Made by a program: the position numbers and the translations under genes. A stretch of 16,747 bases of DNA from VRUB01 sp046758085 (lineage in GTDB: Bacteria; Pseudomonadota; Gammaproteobacteria; Acidiferrobacterales; SPGG2): contig JBHHZP010000074.1 of the NCBI GenBank assembly GCA_046758085.1, positions 1 to 16,747 of the forward strand. Direction: 5' to 3'. The notes below the pieces were generated by a model. That model was not told the origin of the DNA. It ran no database searches and worked only from the letters and a program-made list of their open reading frames with translations. Position 1 is the first letter of the stretch. Each line of letters starts with the position of its first letter. Positions 1 to 7,900 of the stretch are shown in pieces.

Positions 1-94
1 CGTCTTTATGCCTGAGCGACTGACAAAGTGCTTGACTTGAACCATAGAATCTCAGGGGGTCCAGGCAAGGCACGTCCATGTACCTGGCCCGGAC

Positions 95-125
95 GCGCGG
101 AATCCATTCCGCGCCCCTTCGGGCG
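95..125. repeat. Two adjacent inverted repeats (hairpins)
   Basis: GCGCGGAAT at 95-103 pairs perfectly with ATTCCGCGC at 106-114. It is followed by CGCCC (112-116) and GGGCG (121-125) around a CTTC loop. The two stems share 112-114, so both cannot form fully. No clear T-run follows directly, so a terminator for an upstream gene is possible but not shown. Confidence 0.5.
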
Positions 126-147
126 TGTTCTTCGCCTTCGCGCCTCG

Positions 148-298
148 CTCGGCTTGAGCAAGGGGGTTCAAAAGCAAAACAACGACACCGGTCGCTACTT
201 GTAACTCGCTACTGAAGTTATTCCTCACACCTCACACTACACCTCACACTTCACGCCTCACAGATCTATAGACTCGGCTTGAGTAAGAGGGTGAAAAG
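148..298. repeat. Direct repeat pair flanking a CCTCAC-rich tandem repeat
   Basis: A 26-27 base unit beginning CTCGGCTTGAG occurs at 148-174 and again at 273-298 with a few mismatches. Between them, 223-262 is an imperfect tandem array of CCTCACAC-like units, and TCGCTACT occurs twice (192-199 and 206-213). No gene is visible in 1-330 apart from these repeats and the tRNA remnant that follows. Confidence 0.6.
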
Positions 299-330
299 AT
301 CGTTAAATTATGTGACAGGTTGTCGTATAT

Positions 331-378
331 CGCTCTTTCAAGGCTGCAACACGGGTTCGAGTCCCGTTGGGGACGTCA
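331..378 (+). pseudogene. tRNA-Glu 3'-half remnant (att-like)
   Basis: The stretch CGCTCTTTCA matches the anticodon-loop side of a tRNA-Glu with TTC anticodon. It is followed by a variable region and the T-arm ACGGG-TTCGAGT-CCCGT at 351-367, and then the acceptor strand TGGGGACGTCA ending at 378. The anticodon stem no longer pairs and no D-arm or 5' half is recognisable upstream, so this is a fragment, not a working tRNA. The terminal CCA reads TCA. It shares TCCCGTTGGGGACG with a second fragment at 3781-3794 in the same orientation, as integration sites made from tRNA 3' ends do. Confidence 0.65.
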
Positions 379-452
379 AAAGGAATTTCCTATCTCTTTC
401 TCGACCCGATCGGCAGTAGAATCGACATGTCGCACCGAGTCGGATTGCGTCG

Positions 453-3400
453 ATGCACACAATACGCACACTGGCCGTCTTGTTCCTCGGAGGCTGGCTC
501 TTTGCTGGGCTCGTCAGTCCCGTCGCGGCGCAGTGGATAACCTTTTCCTCGTCACCCGCTGAGACCCTCGTCCAGAGTGGCGAGCCCGTCGCCGCGCACG
601 GGTCTGCCCCCGTGCGCGGCTATTTAAGCGTGCCGGTCGAGGTCGGCCGCCACCCGGCGGTGGTGATGTTGCCTTCCTGCGAGGGTCACAAGGCTTACCA
701 GCAAACCTGGGCGCGGGCACTTTCCGAGCGCGGCTACGTGGCCCTGGTCGTGGACGACTACTTCATGCAAGACCGCGGTCGGACCTGCGGGATCCGCGAC
801 CCCGCGGCCAGGGCCGAGTTGCTGCGTATGCGCGTGCAGCACGCGCTGGGGGCCGCGCGCTATCTCTCGGCCCAGCCGGAGGTCGACCGCGGGCGCATGG
901 CGGTGATGGGCTGGGGCGACGCTCCGGTCGGCGCCCTGGTCGATGATGTCGAGGCCCTCGGGCCGCGCCGAGAGGTATTCAAAGCCGCCGTAGCGGTGAC
1001 ACCCACGACCTGTGACAGCCGCGGTCGGTCGTCTTCGCACCCAATGCTGGTGCTGTGCGCCGAGTCGTATGGGACCGAGCGCGGCAACCCCTGTGATGCG
1101 CTCGCAGACACGCCTGCGCTGGAAGTGCGGGTCTACGCAGGGACGCTGCCGGGCTTTGACGACCCGCAGGCAGGGCTTGCCGAGCCTTCGAACGCCGGGA
1201 CGGCGCCCAGGCGCTATGACCGGCTCGCCCACGTCCGCGCCATCGAGGACGTGACGGGATTCCTGAACCGTCGGCTGCCGCCGATGCCGTCGGACGGCGA
1301 GCACCCGTACGTGGCCAGTCCGACACCGGCGGTTTCCGAGGTTGGGACCTGGGCGGTGGATCCGTACGCGCCCGGTCCGGATCTACCGCCGGCGGGTGGA
1401 TCTGCGTTCGATGCCGTCTTCAGCCGCGCTACTGCGGCTGGCGTGGTCCACGATGTACCGTTTCCCTTCCCACGACTGCTGCAGATGCTCGAGCACGCGG
1501 CGGGAGGGGAGGCCATGTCGCGATCACCGCTCGACGCGACGCTCATTCCTCTGGGTCGTTCCCTGCAGCGCGAAGCGGCGGCCCCGGACTACTTCCAATC
1601 GCCGAGGGTCGTGGTGGCGGTGACCGGCGAGCCGGAATCGGGCACCGGCCCACTCGACATCCGGCTCAAGAACCGCCTGTTTCTGGGCTACCAGCCGCGG
1701 GCGAGTATGGTCGAGATCATCAGCTACAACGAGGCGGCGAGCCGGTTCGAGTTCCAGGTCGTGCGCGACTACGGCCCGGACCGGGCGCCCCGCGTGCGCT
1801 ATGCCCGGCGGGCGCTGTGCACGAGCTGCCATCAGAACGCGGGTCCGATCTTCGCGGATGCGAGCTGGGACGAGACCACCGCCAACCCCCGAGTGGCAAG
1901 TCGCCTTGGGGGGCTGGGGGTGCAGTTTCATGGCGTGCCCGTGACCGACGTCGACCGCGCGGTGGTGGCGATAGACAAGGCCACCAACGAGGCCAACCTG
2001 TTGCCGGTGTATCAGCGGCTATGGTCCGAAGGCTGTGCTTCGGCCCTCCCGACCGAGGCGGCGCGTTGTCGCGCAGGCGCGCTCCAGGCTATGGTCCACT
2101 ATCGTTTGAGCAATTCCGCGGGCTTCGAGCGAACGGCGGCGCTGTATGCCGAGGGCTACCTGCCATTGCAACGGCGTAACTGGACCCGGCGATGGCCGCG
2201 CGGCCTTCTGATACCGAACCCGAACCTCCCCAACCGCTCACCGCTGATGTCGTCCGCGCCATCGGTGGTGTCGGTCGCGCTGGATCCGCTCAGACGCCGG
2301 CCGCCGATGGCCCGATGGGAGGCCTCGACCGCCAGCGACCTGGACCGATTGGTGCGCGGGCTGTCCCGCTCCTTGCCCGAGCGACACATGGGGTTGCTGG
2401 CCCGATATCTGCGCGAGGCTGGCGAGGGCGCCCCCGGGCGTTCGTTGACGGCGCCTTGTACGGTGATTCGCCGAGGCTTCGCCGGGCGCCCGCGGCTGCT
2501 TCAGATTGAGTGTCGGACGGGGCCGAAGACGGGCGCGGGGTTTCATCTGCGGGCCCAGCTTCGGGTGACCCCCGATGGGAGCGCTGAGGGCGAGGCCGGC
2601 TGGCTCGAGATGGGAGGAGGCACCTATGCTCGGCGCACCATGGTGGGGCGCGTCGAAGATGCGCAAACCGGTAGCCGGATCGCGCTGCGGTTGGTCGGTA
2701 GAGATGGTGAGACGGCCATCAGGGCACCCGACGGCAACTCTTTGCTCGGCTTTGCTCTCGCCTGGGACGAGGGGGTGGCCGACAGCGCCACACGCTTCGA
2801 CGCCAGCGGCACGCTCTCCATCGCCAGTGATTTCCGACCGGTAGCCTCAACCTTGGGGCACCTTGCCGCGGGTGCCTCCGCGTCTTCGCCGTTGCTCGCC
2901 GAGCGCTTCGACGGGGCCAGGCTGTCCGGCTGGCTACTCGCCGAGATCGGTGTTCTGCCCGCGTCTCGGTGCTGTGACTCGAGGCCAATGCCGGATCCGC
3001 GCCTCGATGTCGAGGCCGGTCCGGCCGACGCAGCCTTGTCGGTGGCGCTGGAGCACCGCGGCCTGCTGCTCACCTTCCGCCGTTACTGCGGCGCATGCCA
3101 TGGCAGCGATACCGCCTATCCGCCCGGGTTCCTGCGCGGCGGCGGAGACACAATCCTGGGCTCCGTGGCGCAGTGTGCCGAGCGAATCTACTACCGGCTG
3201 TCGATGTGGCACCGCCCGCCCGAGTACCAGCGCGTACCGCCGATGCCGCCGGCTCAAGGATTGAGCCTGGCGGGCACCACGGCCGACGACTGGCGTCGGA
3301 GCGAGTCATTGGAGCGACTGACCGCCTACACGCGCGAGTTGCTGGTGGCGGAAGGCCGCGACCCCGATGAGTTGCTCGCGGGCAGCTACCACGCCACCCG

Positions 3401-3464
3401 TGCTTGTCTCGCGAACCGCGACGAGCAAAGGGACGCTACGGCGGCGTCATTGTCCGGCGGCTAG
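453..3464 (+). CDS. Secreted two-heme cytochrome c with N-terminal dienelactone-hydrolase-like domain
   Basis: A 1003-residue protein. Residues 1-26 are a clear Sec signal peptide ending in AxA, so it should act in the periplasm. Residues about 50-275 resemble dienelactone hydrolases (PAVVMLPSCEG, a Y-VALVVDDYF strand, MAVMGWG). The catalytic set looks lost: the nucleophile elbow GxSxG/GxCxG reads GWGDAP, the acid region reads CAESYGTE, and the usual HxFD reads PGFDDP. Two CxxCH heme motifs follow, CTSCH at 456-460 and CGACH at 879-883, the second with a downstream VPPMPP that could give the distal Met. The 420 residues between the hemes are unassigned. The start is preceded only by a weak GGA, but the signal peptide fixes it. 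The gene stands alone with no electron-transfer partner visible. An electron-transfer or c-type oxidase role is inferred; the substrate is unknown. Confidence 0.85.
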   Translation: MHTIRTLAVLFLGGWLFAGLVSPVAAQWITFSSSPAETLVQSGEPVAAHGSAPVRGYLSVPVEVGRHPAVVMLPSCEGHKAYQQTWARALSERGYVALVVDDYFMQDRGRTCGIRDPAARAELLRMRVQHALGAARYLSAQPEVDRGRMAVMGWGDAPVGALVDDVEALGPRREVFKAAVAVTPTTCDSRGRSSSHPMLVLCAESYGTERGNPCDALADTPALEVRVYAGTLPGFDDPQAGLAEPSNAGTAPRRYDRLAHVRAIEDVTGFLNRRLPPMPSDGEHPYVASPTPAVSEVGTWAVDPYAPGPDLPPAGGSAFDAVFSRATAAGVVHDVPFPFPRLLQMLEHAAGGEAMSRSPLDATLIPLGRSLQREAAAPDYFQSPRVVVAVTGEPESGTGPLDIRLKNRLFLGYQPRASMVEIISYNEAASRFEFQVVRDYGPDRAPRVRYARRALCTSCHQNAGPIFADASWDETTANPRVASRLGGLGVQFHGVPVTDVDRAVVAIDKATNEANLLPVYQRLWSEGCASALPTEAARCRAGALQAMVHYRLSNSAGFERTAALYAEGYLPLQRRNWTRRWPRGLLIPNPNLPNRSPLMSSAPSVVSVALDPLRRRPPMARWEASTASDLDRLVRGLSRSLPERHMGLLARYLREAGEGAPGRSLTAPCTVIRRGFAGRPRLLQIECRTGPKTGAGFHLRAQLRVTPDGSAEGEAGWLEMGGGTYARRTMVGRVEDAQTGSRIALRLVGRDGETAIRAPDGNSLLGFALAWDEGVADSATRFDASGTLSIASDFRPVASTLGHLAAGASASSPLLAERFDGARLSGWLLAEIGVLPASRCCDSRPMPDPRLDVEAGPADAALSVALEHRGLLLTFRRYCGACHGSDTAYPPGFLRGGGDTILGSVAQCAERIYYRLSMWHRPPEYQRVPPMPPAQGLSLAGTTADDWRRSESLERLTAYTRELLVAEGRDPDELLAGSYHATRACLANRDEQRDATAASLSGG

Positions 3465-3590
3465 GACGAAGGCACGGTTCGTTTCCGCGACGTGGACCGG
3501 GACGCACGTTCGGCAAGCTCCAACGGATGTTCGCGGCGCAGGGTGCGCACCACGCATGAGGACGAGCAAAAAACAATAGGAGCATCCACC

Positions 3591-3767
3591 ATGCCTTGCT
3601 TCTACCTCGCCCCCAAGAAAAACGACTTCAACCAAATCCCCGGCCGCTTATCAGGGATGACCGCTTTTGGTGTGAGCGAACCTTCCAGCAATCTCCGTAA
3701 AGGGAGTATCTATTGCAGAGGCAGGCAAGCTAGGCGGCAGCTTCAGAAGGCACGACCAAGCCACTAG
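3591..3767 (+). CDS. Small hypothetical protein, 58 aa
   Basis: A short ORF beginning MPCFYLAPKKNDF, preceded by TAGGAG about 8 bases upstream of the ATG. It lies 126 bases after the cytochrome gene. There is no signal peptide or membrane segment, and the C-terminal part is rich in Arg, Gln and Lys. I do not recognise it. It ends just before the second tRNA-Glu-like fragment, and its 3' half could be non-coding. The ribosome binding site is the main support. Confidence 0.3.
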   Translation: MPCFYLAPKKNDFNQIPGRLSGMTAFGVSEPSSNLRKGSIYCRGRQARRQLQKARPSH

Positions 3768-3772
3768 CATAA

Positions 3773-3797
3773 GGTGCAAATCCCGTTGGGGACGCCA
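3773..3797 (+). pseudogene. tRNA-Glu-like 3' end (att-like)
   Basis: GGTGCAAATCCCGT resembles the 3' side of a T-arm and is followed by TGGGGACGCCA, the acceptor strand, discriminator and CCA typical of tRNA-Glu. No other part of a tRNA is present. It repeats 14 bases of the fragment at 331-378 and is followed by a T6 run at 3800-3805. It is a candidate right edge of an inserted segment containing the cytochrome gene. Confidence 0.6.
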
Positions 3798-3885
3798 GTT
3801 TTTTCGACCACTCGTTAATAACGCGCCGCGCGCGCGAGTAGCTGGCGCTCAACCCGCTGCATCAGGCGAAAACAGCGAGGCGCGT

Positions 3886-4677
3886 TCACTGACCGACCCA
3901 GTGCCACAACGATCTCCAGCCCGGGAGACTGGCGACAGCGATGAGTGCGATGAGCACGAGCGCGAACCGCCTAAAAAGCGCCTCGGAGGCGCGGCGAAAG
4001 CTTTGTGCCCCGAGCCAGACGGCGGCTGCGTAAATCGGCATCAACCCGATCGACACAGACAAAGTGTGTGCCGAAAAAAGACCGTTCCACCAGTATGTGA
4101 TCCCGCTAACGACGGCCGTAATGGCGAAGAAGACAATAATATTTGCGCGCACGGTCGCCGCGCCCGATTGACCGCCCAGCCAAAAGAGCACGAGTGGCGG
4201 ACCGTACAGGTTCGCTACCCCTCCCGCGAAGCCCGAGACGCCACCGACCCCGACACACGCCATCTGCGGCGGGCGCTTCTTGTAGTGCCACCCGCTAGCC
4301 AGCACCGCCACCAGCCCCAGGATCGAGAGCGAAATAAACCATCTAAGGAGTACGACATCAGTGATCAGCAACACGTGCACGCCCAGCGGGATGGTCAAAG
4401 CGGCACCGACGGCCAGGCACGTGATATCCGGCCACCGACATTGATGGATCGCTTTGAAGACCATGGGAAATGTGATGACGCCGTCGACGATGAACAACAC
4501 TACCACCGCGACCTTTGGCTCGTAGATCGCGCTTGCAACGGGCACAAACACCATCGCGGCCCCGAAGCCGGTGAAGCCGCGTACCAACGCAGCAAACACG
4601 GCTGCCGCGGCAACCCAGAACCACCTCGGGTCCGCCAAGATCTCTAATACTAATACTAACGAGTCCAATAATGACAC
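3886..4677 (-). CDS. TauE/SafE-family membrane exporter
   Basis: A 263-residue polytopic inner-membrane protein. Hydrophobic segments run throughout, with the family's glycine-rich pattern in both halves: RGFTGFGAAMVF near residue 34 and GGVSGFAGGVANLYGPP near residue 145. TauE/SafE proteins move sulfite, sulfoacetate or related organic anions out of the cell, but the sequence does not show which. Length is normal for the family. The start is a GTG (CAC at 4675-4677) with no good Shine-Dalgarno sequence, so the true start is uncertain. The gene is divergent from the LysR pseudogene at 4760-5255, an arrangement typical of a LysR and its target. If that was its regulator, control has been lost. 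Confidence 0.85.
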   Translation of the reverse strand: MSLLDSLVLVLEILADPRWFWVAAAAVFAALVRGFTGFGAAMVFVPVASAIYEPKVAVVVLFIVDGVITFPMVFKAIHQCRWPDITCLAVGAALTIPLGVHVLLITDVVLLRWFISLSILGLVAVLASGWHYKKRPPQMACVGVGGVSGFAGGVANLYGPPLVLFWLGGQSGAATVRANIIVFFAITAVVSGITYWWNGLFSAHTLSVSIGLMPIYAAAVWLGAQSFRRASEALFRRFALVLIALIAVASLPGWRSLWHWVGQ

Positions 4678-4759
4678 TGTGTTACGCCAAGTGGATATTG
4701 GAGACTCGTTTGTAGCTTTGCGATAATCCAGATGAAACAGGCATTATTGCATCTAATCC

Positions 4760-5255
4760 ATGCAATCTTGCAAAAATTGGAACGACTTGCGCTGTTTTCT
4801 TGCGATTCACCGCGGCAGATCAGTTGTCCGCAGCCGCGCGGCGTGAACCAGAGCACGCTCTCGCGCCGCCCCGCTACCGTCGAAGCGGGCACTGGGTAGC
4901 CAGCTTTTTGAGCGAGCGGACGCGGTACTCCTGCCTACGGCTGCTGGAAAGTCGGTCTTGGGCTACGCCGAGCGTGTTAAACAGGAGGCGCGCTGGGTCG
5001 CTCATTACGCCCGCGTCAAACACTGCCATCGACCGTTAGTGACGCCGAATCGATACTTCAGGCCGCTCAACGCGGAATCGGATGAGACGTGCCGCCAAGG
5101 TTCATCGCCGACGAGAGCCCCGGGCTGGTGCGAGTTTCGGCGGGCCGGTCGATCTTGTGTAACACGACGTGTGGCTGTTGGTCCATCCGGATTTGCGCAA
5201 GACCACGCGCGTTGCAGCGGTGATCGATTAATTGGACGAAGCCATACAGACGGTT
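4760..5255 (+). pseudogene. LysR-family regulator, frameshifted and internally deleted
   Basis: Reading across frames recovers a LysR protein. NWNDLRCFLAIHRGRS from 4775 and QLSAAAR in the next frame give the start of the helix-turn-helix domain. VNQSTLSRRPATVEAG and QLFERADAVLLPTAAGK follow. The C-terminal part appears as ESILQAAQRGIG, PPRFIADESPGLVRVSAG and DVWLLVHPDLRKTTRV, then AVID, a stop and LDEAIQT. At least three frame changes, two in-frame stops and loss of most of the central effector-binding domain are needed; total length is under 500 bases where about 900 is normal. An ATG at 4760 is still in frame with the first block. It is divergent from the TauE/SafE gene, which it presumably once regulated. 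Confidence 0.85.
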
Positions 5256-5286
5256 TCATCTTCTTAGCCGACTGCGTCGCAGCCTA

Positions 5287-6255
5287 TCAGCGCACGTTCG
5301 CCGGCTGCTCGCTGCGTGGCGAGTCTGTTCGCTTCGCTTCGGATCGGGCCTGTGTTATTAGCCATTCTGTGAACTTTCGGGTCTTGGGCTTTTGCGTGAC
5401 CTCGGGCGTGCTGACGGCATAAAATGCGTTGGTCGTTTCAAAACGGCCTTGGAAAGGCTTGATCAACCGACCTGTACTCAGCTCATTCCCCACCATCGTG
5501 GTCCACGCCAGTACGACACCCTGTCCATGCAGGGCGGCCTGAATGAGCGTATCGCAGCGGGGAAAGCGCAGTCCTTCCTTGAGGCATGGCAAAACCGGTT
5601 CACCAAGCTGCTGCAACCAGTTGCTCCAATCGCCTGCGCTTTCAGGCTCACGCTCCGAGACCTCGTTGTGCAACAAGGTGTAGTGGCACAGATCAGAAGG
5701 TTTACGCAGCGGCGTACGGGGATCGAGGAGGGACGGGCTGCACGCCACGAAGACCTGCTCTTTCATTAGCTCGGTAACATGCAGGTCGGGATAGTTTTTA
5801 CGGCTGAATCTGATCATCATGTCTATATCCCGCAGGGTGCGCAAGTCGATCGCATCATCGATGGCGTCGATACGCACATCAATGCTCGGGTATTGGTCAC
5901 GAAACCGTCCGAGCCGCGGTATCAACCAATTCATCGCGAATGCCGACCCGACACTGACGGTCAACACACCTTCGTCGCCCTCAGCCTGGAGCCGTCTAAT
6001 GGTCTCATCGATCTCATACAGCGCATTGCGCACCACGGCCGATAACCCCTTCCCCTCGTCCGTGAGTTCGAGCTTGCGGATGTGTCGTCGAAACAGTTTA
6101 AACCCCAAGCGTTCCTCGAGGTGTTTTATCTGCTGACTCACGGCACCTTGCGTCAGATACAGCTCCCTCGCCGCCTTGGTGAAGCTGAGATGTGTGGCAG
6201 CGGCCCCAAAGGTACGCAGCGCAGAAAGTGGAATTTTAGAGAGGGAACTATGCAT
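5287..6255 (-). CDS. LysR-family transcriptional regulator, GcvA-like
   Basis: A 322-residue LysR protein. The N-terminal winged helix-turn-helix (residues about 8-66) has the hallmark pattern ALRTFGAAATHLSFTKAA, TQGAVSQQIKHLEERLG and LTDEG. The GcvA-type co-inducer domain follows (LTVSVGSAFAMNWLIPRL near residue 98, DLRTLRDIDMMIRF near 135). Length is normal. It is divergent from the EctB-type aminotransferase gene across a 312-base gap, so it is the natural candidate regulator of that operon and of itself. The ATG at 6255 has no clear Shine-Dalgarno sequence, and a TTAGCTAA palindrome sits directly upstream of it. The inducer is unknown; an amino acid or an intermediate of the pathway is plausible. 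Confidence 0.93.
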   Translation of the reverse strand: MHSSLSKIPLSALRTFGAAATHLSFTKAARELYLTQGAVSQQIKHLEERLGFKLFRRHIRKLELTDEGKGLSAVVRNALYEIDETIRRLQAEGDEGVLTVSVGSAFAMNWLIPRLGRFRDQYPSIDVRIDAIDDAIDLRTLRDIDMMIRFSRKNYPDLHVTELMKEQVFVACSPSLLDPRTPLRKPSDLCHYTLLHNEVSEREPESAGDWSNWLQQLGEPVLPCLKEGLRFPRCDTLIQAALHGQGVVLAWTTMVGNELSTGRLIKPFQGRFETTNAFYAVSTPEVTQKPKTRKFTEWLITQARSEAKRTDSPRSEQPANVR

Positions 6256-6268
6256 TAGTTTAGCTAAT
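6254..6268. promoter_or_regulatory. Candidate LysR operator
   Basis: ATTAG (6254-6258) and CTAAT (6264-6268) form an inverted repeat, with the 8-base palindrome TTAGCTAA at 6260-6267 inside it. CTAAT-type half sites are known for GcvA/AmpR-like LysR proteins. The site overlaps the start codon and the region just upstream of it, a position suited to negative autoregulation. Identified by pattern only. Confidence 0.4.
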
Positions 6269-6296
6269 ATATAGATTAAATATACTGATTTGTCGA
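6268..6296 (-). promoter_or_regulatory. Putative promoter of the LysR gene
   Basis: On the minus strand TCGACA (6291-6296) and TATATA (6268-6273) are separated by 17 bases, close to the sigma-70 consensus. Transcription would begin near 6261, leaving a leader of only about 6 bases before the ATG at 6255. Alternative AT-rich -10 boxes nearby would give a longer leader. Confidence 0.4.
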
Positions 6297-6360
6297 GTCC
6301 TTAAAAACCCAGCACATTTGAGTCCGATGCATTGGTGATGCTACTGGCTTATGTTAGGAA

Positions 6361-6567
6361 GTCATAGTCCGGGAAGGACCGCGCCGCAACTCTGAAACCG
6401 CCGTGGCGCGCCCCCCGGGCTGGGTGAGGGTTACGAACGAAGGAAACGCTCCTAGCGGGGCAAGTTGCACAGGGATGTGGGAGGGATCACGCCGAACCCA
6501 GATAAGGAGCTAACACCGGAGACCAGGGCAGATCGGGCGGTACAGCAGTACAGAAGGAGGATAGGCC
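6361..6567 (+). other. Structured leader resembling group II intron domains I-III and early IV
   Basis: The following appear in this order: CGCGCC/GGCGCG stem (6380-6385 and 6405-6410) enclosing CTCTGAAACC; TTACGAACGAAGGAAACG (6431-6448); GCCGAACCCAGATAAG (6491-6506); CTAACACC (6510-6517); and AGAAGGAGG (6552-6560). I recall the same order in bacterial group II introns such as Ll.LtrB, namely a TCTGAAACC block, a GGAACGAAACGAAAGCG block, GCCGA, TTAACAC, and GAAAGGAGG before the intron ORF. No convincing domain V or VI and no reverse transcriptase occur downstream, so it would be a fragment. A weak resemblance to a cobalamin riboswitch was considered and is less consistent. The 6256-6360 part of the gap holds the LysR promoter and nothing else recognised. 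Confidence 0.5.
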
Positions 6568-7896
6568 ATGGCTGTGGCAACATTTAAACAAGCCCGCATA
6601 CCGGCCGATGATTCAGATCAGCGGGATGTCTTTACTCGTCATGAATCGGATGTTCGTTCGTATTGCCGGAAATTCTCAGCCGTATACGTAAGCGCGTCTA
6701 GCGCCACGATCGTTGACGAGGACGGGCGGGAATACATTGATTTTCTCAGCGGTGCCGGTGCGCTCAACTACGGCCACAACCCCGAGCCTATCAAGCGCGC
6801 CGTGATGCGTTACCTCTGTGACAACGGCATTCTTCATGCTCTCGATCTGCACACGGCAGCAAAGCGCGATTTCATACAAGCTTTTCACGAGACTGTCCTA
6901 CAACCGCGCGGGCTTGATTACAAACTCGCCTTTCCCGGGCCGACGGGGACCAACGCCGTCGAGCTGGCGGTGAAATTTGCGCGCCAGGTCACCAAGCGAG
7001 AAACGGTTGTCGCTTTTACAAACGCTTACCACGGAGTGTCCTTAGGTTCACTGGCACTCACCGGTAACCGCAGCAAGCGCGCTGCTGCCGGAATCTGCCT
7101 GCCCGGCGTTGCGCGCTTGCCCTATGACGGTTACCTTGGTGACGGCTTGGACACGGCGGCATTGTTCGAGCGCTTCCTCGATGACGACGGAAGCGGCATC
7201 GACATGCCGGCTGCCGTCATCGTCGAAACGGTCCAGGGAGAAGGCGGCCTGAATAGCTGCTCGCCCCAGTGGCTGCGCCGAATCTGCGAAACGGCTAGAC
7301 GCCATCGCGTCGTTACTATCGTCGATGACATCCAGGTCGGGTGCGGTCGCACGGGCACATTCTTCAGCTTCGAAGGCACCGGCATCGACCCGGACATTGT
7401 GTGTCTTTCCAAGTCACTAAGCGGTATCGGCCAGCCGTTCTCGCTGGTCTTGCTCAAGCCAGGGCTCGACCGCCTGCCGCCCGGAGCGCACAATGGCACA
7501 TTCCGCGGCAATAACCTCGCTTTCGTTAGCGCCAGGGCGGCCCTGCGGTATTGGTCAGACCCTCTCTTCCAATCATGTCTCGAACGTCTGTGCAGGGCCT
7601 TGCGTGATCGCTTGGATGCCATCGCCCGGCGATTTTCCGAGCTCCATACGCGTGTCGTGGGGCGGGGCGCCATCCTGGGACTTACGTGGCCGGATGCGAC
7701 GATGGCGGATCGGGTATCGACGGCCGCTTTCGAGCGGGGCGTGATCATCGAGACTTGCGGTGCCCGCGATGAGGTGCTCAAGCTGTTGCCGCCGTTGACG
7801 ATCCGCGGCGACGAGCTCGATTCGGGCCTCGAGAAACTGCAGGGGGCCATCGCCGACGCTGCGGGGCATGCAAGGGATCTCATCGCCAGGGGCTAG
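6568..7896 (+). CDS. EctB-type diaminobutyrate--2-oxoglutarate aminotransferase
   Basis: A 442-residue PLP-dependent class III aminotransferase, very like EctB along its length: RSYCRKF, YIDFLSGAGALNYGHN, DYKLAFPGPTGTNAVE, VETVQGEGG, VDDIQVGCGRTGTFFSFE (cofactor Asp253), the PLP-binding Lys282 in CLSKSLSG, and NGTFRGNNLAF. The family converts aspartate 4-semialdehyde and glutamate to L-2,4-diaminobutyrate. There is no ectA or ectC here, so the diaminobutyrate is probably used otherwise. The first 20 or so residues (MAVATFKQARIPADD...) are extra compared with EctB, which usually begins just before the FERLESEVRSY-like stretch. AAGGAGG lies 7 bases before the ATG. It is first in a run with the sulfotransferase and carbamoyltransferase. 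Other diaminobutyrate aminotransferases (siderophore-type) are the main alternative. Confidence 0.9.
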   Translation: MAVATFKQARIPADDSDQRDVFTRHESDVRSYCRKFSAVYVSASSATIVDEDGREYIDFLSGAGALNYGHNPEPIKRAVMRYLCDNGILHALDLHTAAKRDFIQAFHETVLQPRGLDYKLAFPGPTGTNAVELAVKFARQVTKRETVVAFTNAYHGVSLGSLALTGNRSKRAAAGICLPGVARLPYDGYLGDGLDTAALFERFLDDDGSGIDMPAAVIVETVQGEGGLNSCSPQWLRRICETARRHRVVTIVDDIQVGCGRTGTFFSFEGTGIDPDIVCLSKSLSGIGQPFSLVLLKPGLDRLPPGAHNGTFRGNNLAFVSARAALRYWSDPLFQSCLERLCRALRDRLDAIARRFSELHTRVVGRGAILGLTWPDATMADRVSTAAFERGVIIETCGARDEVLKLLPPLTIRGDELDSGLEKLQGAIADAAGHARDLIARG

Positions 7897-7900
7897 GAAC

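Noticed and set aside
3901..4647. Long plus-strand ORF (248 residues)
   Set aside because: It is the antisense shadow of the TauE/SafE gene; composition is polar and repetitive, with no motifs.
6361..6567. Cobalamin riboswitch upstream of the aminotransferase (GGGAAGG, CCGCAACTCTGAA, GGAGACCAGGGCA look familiar)
   Set aside because: The blocks do not appear in the order or exact form of the cobalamin aptamer, and the gene has no B12 connection. The group II intron order fits better.
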